The notes below the pieces were generated by a model. That model did no database searches and was not told the origin of the DNA. It worked only from the letters and a program-made list of their open reading frames with translations. DNA of 64,000 nt from Methanofervidicoccus sp. A16 (lineage in GTDB: Archaea; AGJL01; Methanococci; Methanococcales; Methanococcaceae). Within the stretch, counting starts at the first letter, position 1; the number at the start of each line of letters is the position of its first letter. The stretch is from positions 1,116,001 to 1,180,000 of the forward strand of contig NZ_CP022242.1 in NCBI RefSeq assembly GCF_003351865.1, given 5' to 3'. This document shows, one piece after another, positions 38,937-48,716 of this stretch. The position numbers and the translations under genes were made by a program.

Positions 38937-40160
38937 ATGCAAATTGGTATAGTTGGTGGAGGATTAGGGGGGTTACTAGCAGGAGCATTACTTTCTAGGA
39001 ATAACCATGTAGTTTTATACGAGAAACTACCTTACGTAGGTGGAAGATTTACAAATATCCCGTATAAGGACTATCAACTTACTACAGGAGCCCTCCATAT
39101 GATACCCCATGGAGCAGACGGTTATTTGGCACAGTTGCTCTCTAAGGCAGGCTGTAAGGTAGATATTGTAAATTCCGATCCAGATGGACTCTTTAGAATA
39201 GGTAAGAGGGACTACAAATATAAGGATCTATTTAATATAGTAGGGTTAAAGGATAAGATAAAATGTCTAAAGATGGCTACTAACTTAAAGTTAGGTAGAG
39301 TGGACAGGAATATATCCTTTGGAGAGTTCTTAGAGGACGTACCACTGGCATTGAAGGTAGGCAACTCCTTCACAGGATGGGCTTTAAGTTTAGACGCCTA
39401 CAGTGTCCCTATGGATGAGATCGTCGAGATCGCCAAAAACTATTACAGGTTTGGAGGGCCTGGGATACCAATAGGTGGATGTAAGGGAGTGATAGATGAA
39501 CTTGCTAAGGTTATACTGGAGAATGGAGGTAGGATAATTACTGAGTGTAAAGTTGAGAGGATAGAGATAGATGAGGATAAGGGATATATATACACAGAGG
39601 AGGGATGTTCAGAGTTCGATGTAGTTATAAGCAATCTATCTCCAAAACTTACAGAGAAGATATCCAATGTAAAGGTTATAAAGGATAAAGAACCTGTACC
39701 CTCTAGAGGTATAAAGGTATCCATAGGTTGTAAAGAGAAGTTGATTAAACACAACGGAGTACTCTTCACTCCAGAGTGCGAGAGGGTATGTGGTTTAAAC
39801 TGTCCATCTAACGTAGATAGATCTCTTGCAAGGGAGGGCTATAACTTAATAATGGCTCACGCCATCCAAGTTAAAGACAATGTAAAGAAGGAGATAGATA
39901 TTGTTCTGGAGGATATAGAGGGATTATTCAGGGACGCCAATATAGAGAACTACGAGATACTCCATATCCAGACATTTAGAGATGATATCCCAGTAAATCA
40001 CGCCTCAAATGGTACAGATGTAGATCCTATAGTGGATAAAAGGTTGTACCTTGTAGGAGATGGAGTTAAAGGGAAGGGAGGGATAGAGGTGGAGGGTATT
40101 GCCTTAGGAGTCTCCAAGGTGGTTAGTTGGATAGAGGATAAGAGAGATATGACATCTTAA
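38937..40160 (+). CDS. FAD-dependent oxidoreductase, phytoene desaturase-like
   Basis: A 407-aa flavoprotein of the phytoene desaturase/amine oxidase superfamily (COG1233-like). The N-terminal dinucleotide fold is GIVGGGLGGLLAGALLS, followed by YEKLPYVGGRF. The FAD C-terminal motif is RLYLVGDGVKGKGGIEVEGIALG. The middle contains GGPGIPIGGCKGVIDELAK. The substrate could be an isoprenoid or lipid, as with related archaeal saturases, but nothing in the context decides. AAGGGAAA precedes the ATG. It is a single gene in an otherwise non-coding neighbourhood. Confidence 0.85.
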   Translation: MQIGIVGGGLGGLLAGALLSRNNHVVLYEKLPYVGGRFTNIPYKDYQLTTGALHMIPHGADGYLAQLLSKAGCKVDIVNSDPDGLFRIGKRDYKYKDLFNIVGLKDKIKCLKMATNLKLGRVDRNISFGEFLEDVPLALKVGNSFTGWALSLDAYSVPMDEIVEIAKNYYRFGGPGIPIGGCKGVIDELAKVILENGGRIITECKVERIEIDEDKGYIYTEEGCSEFDVVISNLSPKLTEKISNVKVIKDKEPVPSRGIKVSIGCKEKLIKHNGVLFTPECERVCGLNCPSNVDRSLAREGYNLIMAHAIQVKDNVKKEIDIVLEDIEGLFRDANIENYEILHIQTFRDDIPVNHASNGTDVDPIVDKRLYLVGDGVKGKGGIEVEGIALGVSKVVSWIEDKRDMTS

Positions 40161-40431
40161 TAAAAAGTTCTTAAAGTGATAAAGTTTAAAAATATAAAAA
40201 TAAATATAAAAAACTCTAAATCCCATATTAAAAAAATAATAATAAAAATAATAAAAAAGACTAAAAGATATTAAATGAGTATATAAAAATAATTAAAAAC
40301 AAAAATAAAAAAAGTATATCTTCTATAAGCATAGTCAAAGGTTTTAATCAATTTTTATCAATTATTTTTATTTTTTTTCTTAGAAGTTTTATTATTTTTT
40401 AATTTATAATAATTATCAATTTTTATTAATT

Positions 40432-41220
40432 TTAAACCCTATCCACCCCTAAAACACACCTCTCAAACCCTATCTCCTTAAACCTCTTACTTATATCCCT
40501 AAACTTGGCGATATCCATTATCTTATGTATTTCCTCACTGTTTATCTCAATAACTGCTATATTGTGAAAATCTCTCACCCTGAAGTATCCCTCTAAACCC
40601 AGATAGAACGCTAAGAACTTCTCACCTTCATATACCCTCTTTAACCTCTCCTCTGTAATAGGAGGATTTAATATTCTTGTGGCTAAACAGGAGTCCTCCC
40701 TTGGAGTTGGTACATTTAAATATCTAAGTATTTCCTTAACCTCTTTTTTTCTTATCTCCAACTCTGCAAGGGGCGATCTTATACCGTACTCCCTATAGGC
40801 TCTTATCCCTGGTCTATCCTCAAATAGATCGTCGTAGTTAGTTCCATCTACTATAATTACCTCCCTGTCAAAAAAATCCCTTAATTTATCCCTCTCCTTT
40901 ACAAGTACCTCCGCCATATATCTTTTACATATATAACATCTATTCTTCAGATCTCTGTTTATCTCACAAACTACACCGTTCTTTAGATAGTTAAAATCTA
41001 CAACCTTGTGATCTATACTATATTTTTTAGATAGTTCAACACTTTTTTTAATACTATCCTCTGGAAAGAATCCATTATTCACAGTTATGGCTAAGGTGTA
41101 TCTTCCGTAGTGCTTGCTCATAAGAGCAACTAACAAACTGTCCATCCCCCCTGAATAGGATACCACAGATATTTTTCCCTTAAAGTACTCCTTCAACCTT
41201 CTGAACTTTTCCATTAACAT
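40432..41220 (-). CDS. larE: LarE-family ATP-dependent sacrificial sulfur transferase
   Basis: PP-loop enzyme that adenylates a carboxylate and transfers sulfur; in lactate racemase maturation it thiolates pyridinium dicarboxylate. The 262-aa protein has the PP-loop SGGMDS (23-28), Cys95 and Cys98 in NRCYICK, and Cys178 in REDSCLATRI, the position of the sacrificial or cluster-binding cysteine. Cys85 is also nearby. It overlaps the bioB stop codon by seven bases (start ATG within the bioB end), so translation is coupled. No larB or larC is in the window. The start could be the first ATG or the one two codons later. Confidence 0.9.
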   Translation of the reverse strand: MLMEKFRRLKEYFKGKISVVSYSGGMDSLLVALMSKHYGRYTLAITVNNGFFPEDSIKKSVELSKKYSIDHKVVDFNYLKNGVVCEINRDLKNRCYICKRYMAEVLVKERDKLRDFFDREVIIVDGTNYDDLFEDRPGIRAYREYGIRSPLAELEIRKKEVKEILRYLNVPTPREDSCLATRILNPPITEERLKRVYEGEKFLAFYLGLEGYFRVRDFHNIAVIEINSEEIHKIMDIAKFRDISKRFKEIGFERCVLGVDRV

Positions 41221-42191
41221 ACAAATCCCATATCCTTAATCATCTTTATGTCATCCTCTATCGATCGCCCCTGTATAGTTAAATAGTTCCCTACCATAAG
41301 GCCATCAATCGCCAGAAGGGATAGACATTGAAGATCCTTTAACTTGTACAACCTTCCCCCACATAGACGTATCTCCCTATCTGGTAGTAATATCTTCCCA
41401 AGTGCAATGGATTTCAGTGCCTCCTCTGGTGTGATCTCCCTTATCTCTCCCTTTTCTATTAGATGGTATATTTTAGTACCCTTTATAGGATGAAGTATAT
41501 TTAGGGCAACGCTATCTACATCTAAGTTTTTCAACTCCTCCAACATCTTTATCCTGTCTATATAAGACTCACCTAATCCAAATATACCCCCACTACATAC
41601 CTCTAACCCTAATTTTTTTGCATACCTTATAGTTCTTACCTTCTCTTGATAACTATGGGTAGTACATACCTTCTCAAAGTAATCCCGTGAAGTTTCTAAA
41701 TTGTTATGTATTCTAACCCCTAATTCCTTTAACTCTTTCAGTTTATCCTTATCCAGTATTCCAAGGGATACACAGATCTTTAATCCTGTCTTCTCCTTCA
41801 ACTCCCTTATAGTATCTACCACCCTCTCAAAATCCCTATCTTCTATAGATCTGCCGCTAACTACTATAGAGAATCTATTACAGTACCTCTCCATATACTT
41901 CGCATATTTTATAATCTCCTCCTTAGGCTTCAATTCGTATGTTTTTATATCTGTATTATGATGTATAGACTGGGAGCAGAAGATACAGTTTTCAGGACAC
42001 CTTCCAGATCTCGCATTAACTATAGAGCATAGATCTATTTTAAGGGAGTTATCACTATAATATCTCTTAATAGAATAGGCCAAGTACAGTAGATCGTAGG
42101 TATCTCCCTCATTCCAAAGATCTAGGATATCTCTGAAAGTGATTTTTCCCCTTATTACTTTTTCATAGTACTTCATTATATCCATAAACAT
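41214..42191 (-). CDS. bioB: Biotin synthase (BioB-like radical SAM enzyme)
   Basis: Radical SAM enzyme inserting sulfur into dethiobiotin. The 325-aa protein has the SAM-cluster motif GRCPENCIFC (Cys65, Cys69, Cys72). Compared with E. coli BioB from memory, the sulfur-donor cluster ligands Cys128, Cys188 and Arg260 correspond to Cys140 (LKICVSLG), Cys199 (EVCSGG) and Arg275 (IRLCGG). The Cys97 position appears to be Ser108 (NRFSIVV). Cys104 and Cys277 lie close by. No other biotin genes are seen here. The overlapping larE suggests a sulfur-handling partner. A biotin-related but different product is possible. Confidence 0.88.
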   Translation of the reverse strand: MFMDIMKYYEKVIRGKITFRDILDLWNEGDTYDLLYLAYSIKRYYSDNSLKIDLCSIVNARSGRCPENCIFCSQSIHHNTDIKTYELKPKEEIIKYAKYMERYCNRFSIVVSGRSIEDRDFERVVDTIRELKEKTGLKICVSLGILDKDKLKELKELGVRIHNNLETSRDYFEKVCTTHSYQEKVRTIRYAKKLGLEVCSGGIFGLGESYIDRIKMLEELKNLDVDSVALNILHPIKGTKIYHLIEKGEIREITPEEALKSIALGKILLPDREIRLCGGRLYKLKDLQCLSLLAIDGLMVGNYLTIQGRSIEDDIKMIKDMGFVC

Positions 42192-42284
42192 CCCTGAGAA
42201 TGATGAAAAAATACATTAAATTAGGATCATTTTTATATTAATAATTATTATAATTTATTTCTATAAAAATTAAAGGAGATATTT

Positions 42285-42488
42285 ATGGATGAAAAAACAA
42301 AAGAAACTCTACTCGTAGACATCGCCCCTTATATTGAAGATATAGAATTTTTTAAAGAACTTTTAGAGAAATCTAAGGATATTGAAGACCTAAAAAGGAG
42401 ATTAAAGGAACTACTGGAAAGGGAAGAGGATATTACTAGGAAAACAGATATAAAGATAATACTCAGCAAAATAGAATCTACTCCTTAA
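42285..42488 (+). CDS. Small helical protein, unknown function
   Basis: A 67-aa protein, almost entirely charged and helical (DIEFFKELLEKSKDIEDL, RRLKELLEREED). AAGGAGA lies at good spacing before the ATG, and codon choice matches neighbouring genes, so it is probably real. It has no cysteine or membrane segment. Its 3-prime end overlaps the 3-prime end of the convergent fdhD gene by 11 bp. Function unknown; a coiled-coil or subunit-like role is possible. Confidence 0.65.
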   Translation: MDEKTKETLLVDIAPYIEDIEFFKELLEKSKDIEDLKRRLKELLEREEDITRKTDIKIILSKIESTP

Positions 42489-43173
42489 AGAGTATTCTGT
42501 CATAACCACTATATACTGTAAATCTATCCCCTCTGGCAAATCCTATAAGGATTAAATTGCTTCTTCTTGCAAGTTCTACCCCTCTATCCATAGGAGGAGA
42601 TTTTGATATAATCACAGGTATCCCTGCATTTACTCCTTTATTTACCATCATGTATGTCTGCCTACCACTGGATACGAGGATCTTATCCCTTAGATCTATA
42701 CCCCTTAGCACACAGTAGCCTATCACCTTATCCACTGCGTTGTGCCTCCCTATGTCCTCGATGGAGAGGATCCTCTCCCCCTCTAAGGTGTAAATAGATG
42801 CCCAATGAGTACCCCCAGTTAATTCCCATGTCTTTTTATCTTTTAACATGTCCTTCATAACCTTCAAGATAGTACTTAGAGGTAGTTTAATCTCTTTTAC
42901 AACCCTGTTGTTGTCATTTTCCCTATCTATCTGGCCCTCTACCACTATTTTGTTATCCTCTACATAGGCGTTTTTAACGTCCTTTTCCTTTAAATATCCC
43001 TGGGAAACAGTGTATCCCACCCCTAACTCCCTCAAATACTCAGGAGATGCAGAAATCCCCTCTGCTATCTTTTTCTCATTTATGTATATATTGTAATCCC
43101 TTTCAACACATAGGTAATCCTCTGTAATCTCTGGACTTCCCCTCCATATCAAAACATCCAACTTTTTTATCAT
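42478..43173 (-). CDS. fdhD: FdhD-family formate dehydrogenase accessory protein
   Basis: FdhD in bacteria transfers sulfur from IscS to the molybdenum or tungsten cofactor of formate dehydrogenase. The 231-aa protein has RILSIEDIGRHNAVDKV, VSSGRQTYMMVNKG and SKSPPMDRGVELARRS, diagnostic for the family. The CxxC motif of E. coli FdhD (CGVC) is not visible; the only cysteines are in LCVERDY and YCVLRG. This could mean a different transfer route. AGGAGAG precedes the ATG, two bases after the yjbQ stop. The last member of the cbiC-yjbQ-fdhD operon. Confidence 0.9.
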   Translation of the reverse strand: MIKKLDVLIWRGSPEITEDYLCVERDYNIYINEKKIAEGISASPEYLRELGVGYTVSQGYLKEKDVKNAYVEDNKIVVEGQIDRENDNNRVVKEIKLPLSTILKVMKDMLKDKKTWELTGGTHWASIYTLEGERILSIEDIGRHNAVDKVIGYCVLRGIDLRDKILVSSGRQTYMMVNKGVNAGIPVIISKSPPMDRGVELARRSNLILIGFARGDRFTVYSGYDRILFKE

Positions 43174-43175
43174 AA

Positions 43176-43574
43176 CTACTCTCCTACAACCTTAACGTAG
43201 AATCTCCTAGTCCTGGGTCCGTCGAATTCACAGAAGAATATCCCCTGCCAGGTTCCAAGAAGTAACTTTCCATTGGATACTATGAGATGTAGGGAAACTC
43301 CTAGGAGGGAACTTTTTATATGGGCGTCTGAGTTGCCCTCAACATGGGTATAGGGACCATCCTTAGGTATCATCCTCCTTAGAAACCCTAAGATATCCTC
43401 CTTAACTGATGGATCTGCATTTTCGTTTATCGTCAGTGCTGCAGTGGTATGAGGTGTATATACCACAACGATTCCATCCTTCACCTTGGACTCCCTTACA
43501 GATTGGAGCACATACCCTGTAATATCTATAAACTCCTCCCTCTTGCTAGTTTTTATAACGTACTCCTTCAACAT
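43176..43574 (-). CDS. YjbQ/UPF0047 family protein
   Basis: A 132-aa beta-rich protein of the YjbQ family, often described as secondary thiamine-phosphate synthase; the physiological reaction is uncertain. Diagnostic segments are YTPHTTAALTINENADPSV, GPYTHVEGNSDAHIKSSLLG and GTWQGIFFCEFDGPR, containing the conserved histidines. GTGAT precedes the ATG. It sits between cbiC and fdhD, 10 bp and 2 bp from each, in one operon. Context does not reveal its role. Confidence 0.92.
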   Translation of the reverse strand: MLKEYVIKTSKREEFIDITGYVLQSVRESKVKDGIVVVYTPHTTAALTINENADPSVKEDILGFLRRMIPKDGPYTHVEGNSDAHIKSSLLGVSLHLIVSNGKLLLGTWQGIFFCEFDGPRTRRFYVKVVGE

Positions 43575-43584
43575 AGTATCACTG

Positions 43585-44223
43585 TTAAACTTCCCTCCCT
43601 CTACTTAACTCCACTATACCGTTAGCTATAGATACTGCAACAGGAGTGCCCCCTTTAGGCCCTTCAGTGGTTATAGAGGGAACATCTATACTACGTAGCA
43701 ACTCCTTAGATTCACCTGCCTTAACAAACCCCACAGGAACCCCTATTACAAGTCTCGGCTCAACTCCTTCCTCCTCTATCAATCTAACAACCTCGAAGAG
43801 TGCAGTAGGTGCATTACCAACTACAACGATACCTCTATCAATGTAAGGTTTTGCCACCCTCATGGCAGCAGCAGCCCTTGTAATTCCCTCCTCCTTGGCG
43901 ATCTCATAAACCCTCTCATCATCTATAAATGAAAATATATTGTCATATCTTATACCTACCTTAACCATCTCCACATCCACTACCATGGGACAGTTATTCC
44001 TTATACCTTCTATCCCCCTCTCTATAGGATGGTTTTTGAACCTTATAAGTTTTGCATACTCCATATCTGCAGTGGCATGGACTACCCTCTCAATTATTCT
44101 CATCTCCCACTCTGAGTATCTCTCTATATCTTCTCCCAGTACCTCCCTTATCTTCTCCCTAACTATCTCCCTGGATCTCCTTGCAACATCCAACCCATCC
44201 CTACTGATTGCACCCATGAACAT
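43585..44223 (-). CDS. cbiC: Cobalt-precorrin-8 methylmutase
   Basis: Moves the C-11 methyl to C-12 to form cobyrinate in anaerobic corrinoid synthesis, needed for the methyl-transfer cofactor of methanogens. The 212-aa protein has the catalytic histidine in ERVVHATADMEYAKL, and EGITRAAAAMRVA and NAPTALFEVVRLIEEEG and GVPVGFVKAGESKELL. GGTGGAT precedes the ATG. It is nine bases after the small DUF2097-like gene and before yjbQ, implying one transcript. Confidence 0.94.
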   Translation of the reverse strand: MFMGAISRDGLDVARRSREIVREKIREVLGEDIERYSEWEMRIIERVVHATADMEYAKLIRFKNHPIERGIEGIRNNCPMVVDVEMVKVGIRYDNIFSFIDDERVYEIAKEEGITRAAAAMRVAKPYIDRGIVVVGNAPTALFEVVRLIEEEGVEPRLVIGVPVGFVKAGESKELLRSIDVPSITTEGPKGGTPVAVSIANGIVELSRGREV

Positions 44224-44232
44224 CTATCCACC

Positions 44233-44508
44233 TTACTCTATTAACTTTAAAACCCTCCTTATACCATCAGACTTTGTGTATGCAACCTCTATCAAGTCAG
44301 GGAGTACGCTGGTAAGTTCAAAGTCTATAATACCTAAGAATTCCCTCTTTGTATCTAACTTAAAGAATGTCTCGTCCTTTAAAACTACAACACCTTCCAC
44401 ATGGTACCTAGCAAAGTAGGCCTCGAAGTAGTCTCCTTCTTCTATATCCTCTAAGTATTTGTAGAGTTCATCCTCACTGTTAAGTACTACCTCTATATTT
44501 TTCTTCAT
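44233..44508 (-). CDS. Small methanogen protein, DUF2097-like
   Basis: A 91-aa protein, probably a member of the methanogen DUF2097 family (assigned from general resemblance, not a search). Pattern: DIEEGDYFEAYFARYHVEGVVV, a likely small beta-barrel, then a conserved C-terminus. No catalytic motif. GGTGAATA precedes the ATG. It opens the operon with cbiC, yjbQ and fdhD. Function unknown. Confidence 0.65.
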   Translation of the reverse strand: MKKNIEVVLNSEDELYKYLEDIEEGDYFEAYFARYHVEGVVVLKDETFFKLDTKREFLGIIDFELTSVLPDLIEVAYTKSDGIRRVLKLIE

Positions 44509-44931
44509 TATTATTCACCTTAATAGAGTTTTATGATAATAATAAAATTAAATTTTATAAATATTTTTGCAAGATATATATAAATATCGAGGATAATAGT
44601 ATAGTTAAGTAAAATATGAAAGATAATTTCAATTATTATCTATGTACAAATCCTTAAATTATTAGAAAAGATTAATTCCTTCATAGATAGTTTTTTACTC
44701 TTTTTTTATTCTACTCCAGTTTCCACCAAAAATATACATATTTATCTAACATTATATAAAAGTTAATATTACCTCATAGGGAGTACAGAAAAAGTTTTAA
44801 TCAGAATTAAAAATAGTTTCAATAAAGGTATGATAGATAATTACCCATTTAAAGTGAATAGTTAGTAATTATTTCACTATAAGATCTAGCCGTATATAGA
44901 AAAAAGGTAGTATAAATTATTAGGTGGTATC
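44509..44931. other. 423 bp gene-free interval between divergent genes
   Basis: Holds the promoters of the DUF2097-like operon and argH. An AGTTTCCACCAAA near 44721-44733 resembles a degenerate MITE end; nothing else is recognisable. Confidence 0.4.
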
Positions 44932-46386
44932 TTGAGTAAGAACATTCTAAGAAGGGGGCGTCTCTCCAACATCACAGAGGAAAAAGTTATGGAGTACACC
45001 ACCAGTTTATCCTTCGACAGAGAGATATTCGAAAGTGATATCCTATGTGATATAGCCCATACCAAAATGTTGATGGAGAGAAATATTATTCCAGAGGAAG
45101 ATGGAAGAAAGATAATAGAGGAACTTATAAAGATACTTAAAGAGGGAATAGATGCCTTAGATCTAGATCCTTCCTTAGACGACATCCATATGGTAATCGA
45201 AAACGAACTTATAAAGAGACTTGGAGAGGATGTTGCAGGGAAGATGCACACCGGTAGAAGTAGAAACGATCAGGTTGCAACAGATATTAGAATGACTTTA
45301 AGGGAGAAGGTACTTCTTATATTAAAGAAACTTATAAACTTGGAGAAAACTATCCTATCCATGGCAGAGGAACATATAGAAACCCTCTTCGTAGGATACA
45401 CCCATCTACAACATGCCCAACCTACAACCTACGGACACCATCTACTAAGTTACGTCTCCATGCTTGAAAGAGATATCCAACGATTACTAGATACATATAA
45501 GAGAATAAATATCTCACCTTTAGGATGTGGAGCCATGGCTACAACAGGTTTCAATATAGATAGAAGGAGAACTATGGAGTTGTTAGGATTTGACGATCTC
45601 ATTGAGAACTCCATGGACGGCGTCTCTACAAGGGATTTCATCTTAGAGACTATGGCAGATCTCTCCATCCTTGGAACAAATTTATCTAAGATATGTGAGG
45701 AGTTGATACTCTTCTCCACCTACGAGTTTGGAGTTATAGAGTTGTCAGATACCTATACCTCTACATCTTCCATTATGCCCCAGAAGAAGAACCCAGATGT
45801 TGCAGAGATCGCCAGGGCAAAACTCTCCACCTTAAATGGAAATCTCATTACTGTACTCACCATCTTAAAGGCACTTCCAAATACCTACAACAGGGATCTG
45901 CAGGAGGTAACTCCCCATCTTTGGAATAGTGTATATACTATCTTGGATACTTTAGAGATGGTAGAGGGAATGGTAAAGACCCTGAAGGTTAATAGGGAGA
46001 GGATGAAAGAATTGGCAGAAAGTAACTACTCTACTGCAACGGAGTTGGCAGATACCCTTGTAAGGGAGTGCAACATATCCTTTAGAACTGCCCATGGAAT
46101 AGTAGGAGAGGCTGTTAGAAGATCCATAGAGGAGAAAAGGGATTTAGTTGAGGTTGTGGAGGAGGTACTTAGGAGGTATAACTTAAAGTTGGAGAGGGAG
46201 AAAATAGAGAAGGCATTGGATCCTATGGAGAATGTAAAGATAAGAAAGGTTATAGGAGGTCCAGCCCCTGAAGAGGTAAGAAGGGCTATAAGATCCTACC
46301 ATAGTAAAATAGAGGATTATGAGAGGGACATAGACAGTAAGATGGAGAAGATCAGGGATGTAAAGGAGAGACTGTTGAAGTTGTAG
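44932..46386 (+). CDS. argH: Argininosuccinate lyase
   Basis: Splits argininosuccinate to arginine and fumarate, the last step of arginine synthesis. The 484-aa protein has the fumarase-superfamily signature SSIMPQKKNPD, the N-terminal HTGRSRNDQVATD and YTHLQHAQPTTYGH. All are at expected positions. The start is TTG (44932) preceded by AGGTGG at seven bases, and no ATG lies nearby upstream. Single-gene unit. Confidence 0.96.
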   Translation: MSKNILRRGRLSNITEEKVMEYTTSLSFDREIFESDILCDIAHTKMLMERNIIPEEDGRKIIEELIKILKEGIDALDLDPSLDDIHMVIENELIKRLGEDVAGKMHTGRSRNDQVATDIRMTLREKVLLILKKLINLEKTILSMAEEHIETLFVGYTHLQHAQPTTYGHHLLSYVSMLERDIQRLLDTYKRINISPLGCGAMATTGFNIDRRRTMELLGFDDLIENSMDGVSTRDFILETMADLSILGTNLSKICEELILFSTYEFGVIELSDTYTSTSSIMPQKKNPDVAEIARAKLSTLNGNLITVLTILKALPNTYNRDLQEVTPHLWNSVYTILDTLEMVEGMVKTLKVNRERMKELAESNYSTATELADTLVRECNISFRTAHGIVGEAVRRSIEEKRDLVEVVEEVLRRYNLKLEREKIEKALDPMENVKIRKVIGGPAPEEVRRAIRSYHSKIEDYERDIDSKMEKIRDVKERLLKL

Positions 46387-46597
46387 ATCCTGCAAGATCC
46401 AATAAATTCTTAATTCAAATACTTAGAAGTTTTCAGAAAAAGATCCTACATAGAAAGTTGTTTTTATTTTAATAATAATTATATTACTTATTTTTACTAA
46501 ATCCATGAAGTTATAATTAATATTTTTTTAATTATGAAAGACTTTATTACAAAATTTTTATAATTATCATCTTTTAATAGAATATAGGTGTTAATAT

Positions 46598-48019
46598 ATG
46601 GTAAACTCTATGGAATTTCAACTAAAGAGGGCCACTAAAACATTGATGAAAAACAAAGATGGAAATATACTAGTATGTACTCATGTAGATACAGACGGTA
46701 TTACATCGAGGGCTATCTTAGAGGAGTTATTTAACAGGTTGGAAATAGAGGGAGAGTTTAGGTTTTTGAAACAACTTAACAGGGAGACTATTGAGAGCAT
46801 TCCCTTTAAAGAATACAACTTAGTAATCTTTGCAGATCTAGGTAGTGGGCAGATCAACCTTATAAATGAGAAGATTAGAGAGTACGACATTTGGGATAGT
46901 AGGGATCACAGTATTGTTATACTAGATCATCACATACCTGCCTATTGTAAGATCCCTGATAATATAATCCATGTAAATCCCTGGAATGACAACTTAGATG
47001 GAGGAAAGGAGATCTGTGGAGCAGGAGTGGCCTATAAATTCGCCAAAATGTGCAACCCTAACTATACAGATCTAGCAAAGTATGCCATATTAGGTGCAGT
47101 AGGGGACATTCAGAACTTAGGAGGTGGTTTCGTAGGGTTGAACAGAGGGATATTGGAAGATGCTAAAGTAAGAGGAGATATTGTTGAATTTCCAGATCTT
47201 CAATTCTACGGTAAACATACCAGACCTATGTTTGTCTCTATGAGGTACTTTACAGACGTTAGGACAGATCTAATGAACAACGATTCAAGAATATTAAACT
47301 TTATAAAAATGGTAAATAGAAAGTATAATTTAGAGATAGATCCGAGAGAACCTATCTGCAGTCTATCCACTGAGGAGAAGAGGGCCATTGGAAGTGAATT
47401 TCTAAGTAAGTGTAATAGGTACGTTCCTCTATCTTGGATAAAGTACCTTCCTAAGGTAATCTTTGGAATGAGTTATGAATTTAGTGGCGAGATGATAATG
47501 ACACCCTTGAGAAACTTAGAGGAGTTCTCAACATGTATAAACGCCTGCTCCAGGTATGGAGATTATAAAACACCTTTAGAGGTACTGAAAGGAGATAGAG
47601 GGAGGTACTACAGTAGAATGTTGTATATGCTGAATAGACATAAGAAGAACCTATTTAAGGCTTTGAAGTATATAAGGGAGAATGTAGAAATTATACAGAG
47701 AGATAAATTCCAGTACTTTGAAATAGAAAGAGGAAAAATAGAAGAAGGTATAGTAGGTATTGTAGCAGGGATGAGTTATTCCATCGAGGATGTAGATTGG
47801 AAAAAACCTATCTTCGCTATAAAGGAAGGAGAGAACGGATATAAGATATCTGCGAGATGTCCAAAATTATTAACCTTTGCCGAAAACATCAACCTTGCAG
47901 ATGCTGTAAGTTATGCCTCTATGAAGGTAGGAGGTAGTGGAGGAGGACACAGATTCGCCTGTGGTGCCTATATCCCCTATAAAGAGGACTTTATAAAGTA
48001 TATAGAGGATAGACTTTAA
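46598..48019 (+). CDS. Archaeal RecJ-like DHH nuclease, paralogue 2
   Basis: Second DHH/DHHA1 protein of the RecJ/Cdc45 type, 473 aa. Motifs are [33 protein letters not shown] and C-terminal [16 protein letters not shown], so the metal ligands are kept. It has diverged well from the copy at 19603, notably in the central domain ([20 protein letters not shown]). In M. jannaschii two such genes exist (from memory), so this is probably an old duplication with distinct roles. AGGTGTTAAT precedes the ATG. Confidence 0.9.
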   Translation: MVNSMEFQLKRATKTLMKNKDGNILVCTHVDTDGITSRAILEELFNRLEIEGEFRFLKQLNRETIESIPFKEYNLVIFADLGSGQINLINEKIREYDIWDSRDHSIVILDHHIPAYCKIPDNIIHVNPWNDNLDGGKEICGAGVAYKFAKMCNPNYTDLAKYAILGAVGDIQNLGGGFVGLNRGILEDAKVRGDIVEFPDLQFYGKHTRPMFVSMRYFTDVRTDLMNNDSRILNFIKMVNRKYNLEIDPREPICSLSTEEKRAIGSEFLSKCNRYVPLSWIKYLPKVIFGMSYEFSGEMIMTPLRNLEEFSTCINACSRYGDYKTPLEVLKGDRGRYYSRMLYMLNRHKKNLFKALKYIRENVEIIQRDKFQYFEIERGKIEEGIVGIVAGMSYSIEDVDWKKPIFAIKEGENGYKISARCPKLLTFAENINLADAVSYASMKVGGSGGGHRFACGAYIPYKEDFIKYIEDRL

Positions 48020-48716
48020 TTATTATTTATTCCTGTTTCGTTAATTTATCAAACAAAAGATAATGCTTTTCTTGGAAATAACCCTTAAACACTTTATAGG
48101 ATGTAGTAAATTCTCCTTAATAGGACTGTTATTAATTATATATGGGGAGCATTTTTTATTAATTTATATAAATATTTATATTCAAAATGAAAATAATACA
48201 ATTTAATGTAGAAAATTAAGTCTTTAATAAAACTGTTAAGTGCTTACAGGTAAAAATTGCCCTTTATTTATTTTATTCTAAACACTATAACACTAAATTG
48301 TTTCTTAATTTATTAATTTTTATATTATTTAACAAAAATTTTGTTCATAATTTTTTATATTAAAATAATAATTATCGGAGAATTAAAAAAAATAAAAAAT
48401 ATTAAAAATTCGACTGTCTAAAAAAGAATTATGTTAAAACTAAAATATGGCTTTCATCCTCTGGTTTATATTGAATACTAAAAGAGTAGAACAAGATTCT
48501 ATTAATTCTCCTTTTTAAGGTTTTTTACATTATTTTATTATTACTATAATTTTTAAATGCAAGTAAAAAATAAAAGTAGTAATAAAATAGAAACACTCTG
48601 TATTTTTATTTTAAAAATAGCTCATCATGTAAATAACCTTATTCACTAGAATCTCACCACTCCCTGTTTAGGTGCATCCTTGAAAATAGAATAACTAAAA
48701 AATGTTCTGACTATCT
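48020..48716. other. 697 bp gene-free AT-rich interval
   Basis: No ORF with codon-like composition, no MITE end and no RNA gene was identified between the convergent RecJ-like and ubiX genes. Confidence 0.45.
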
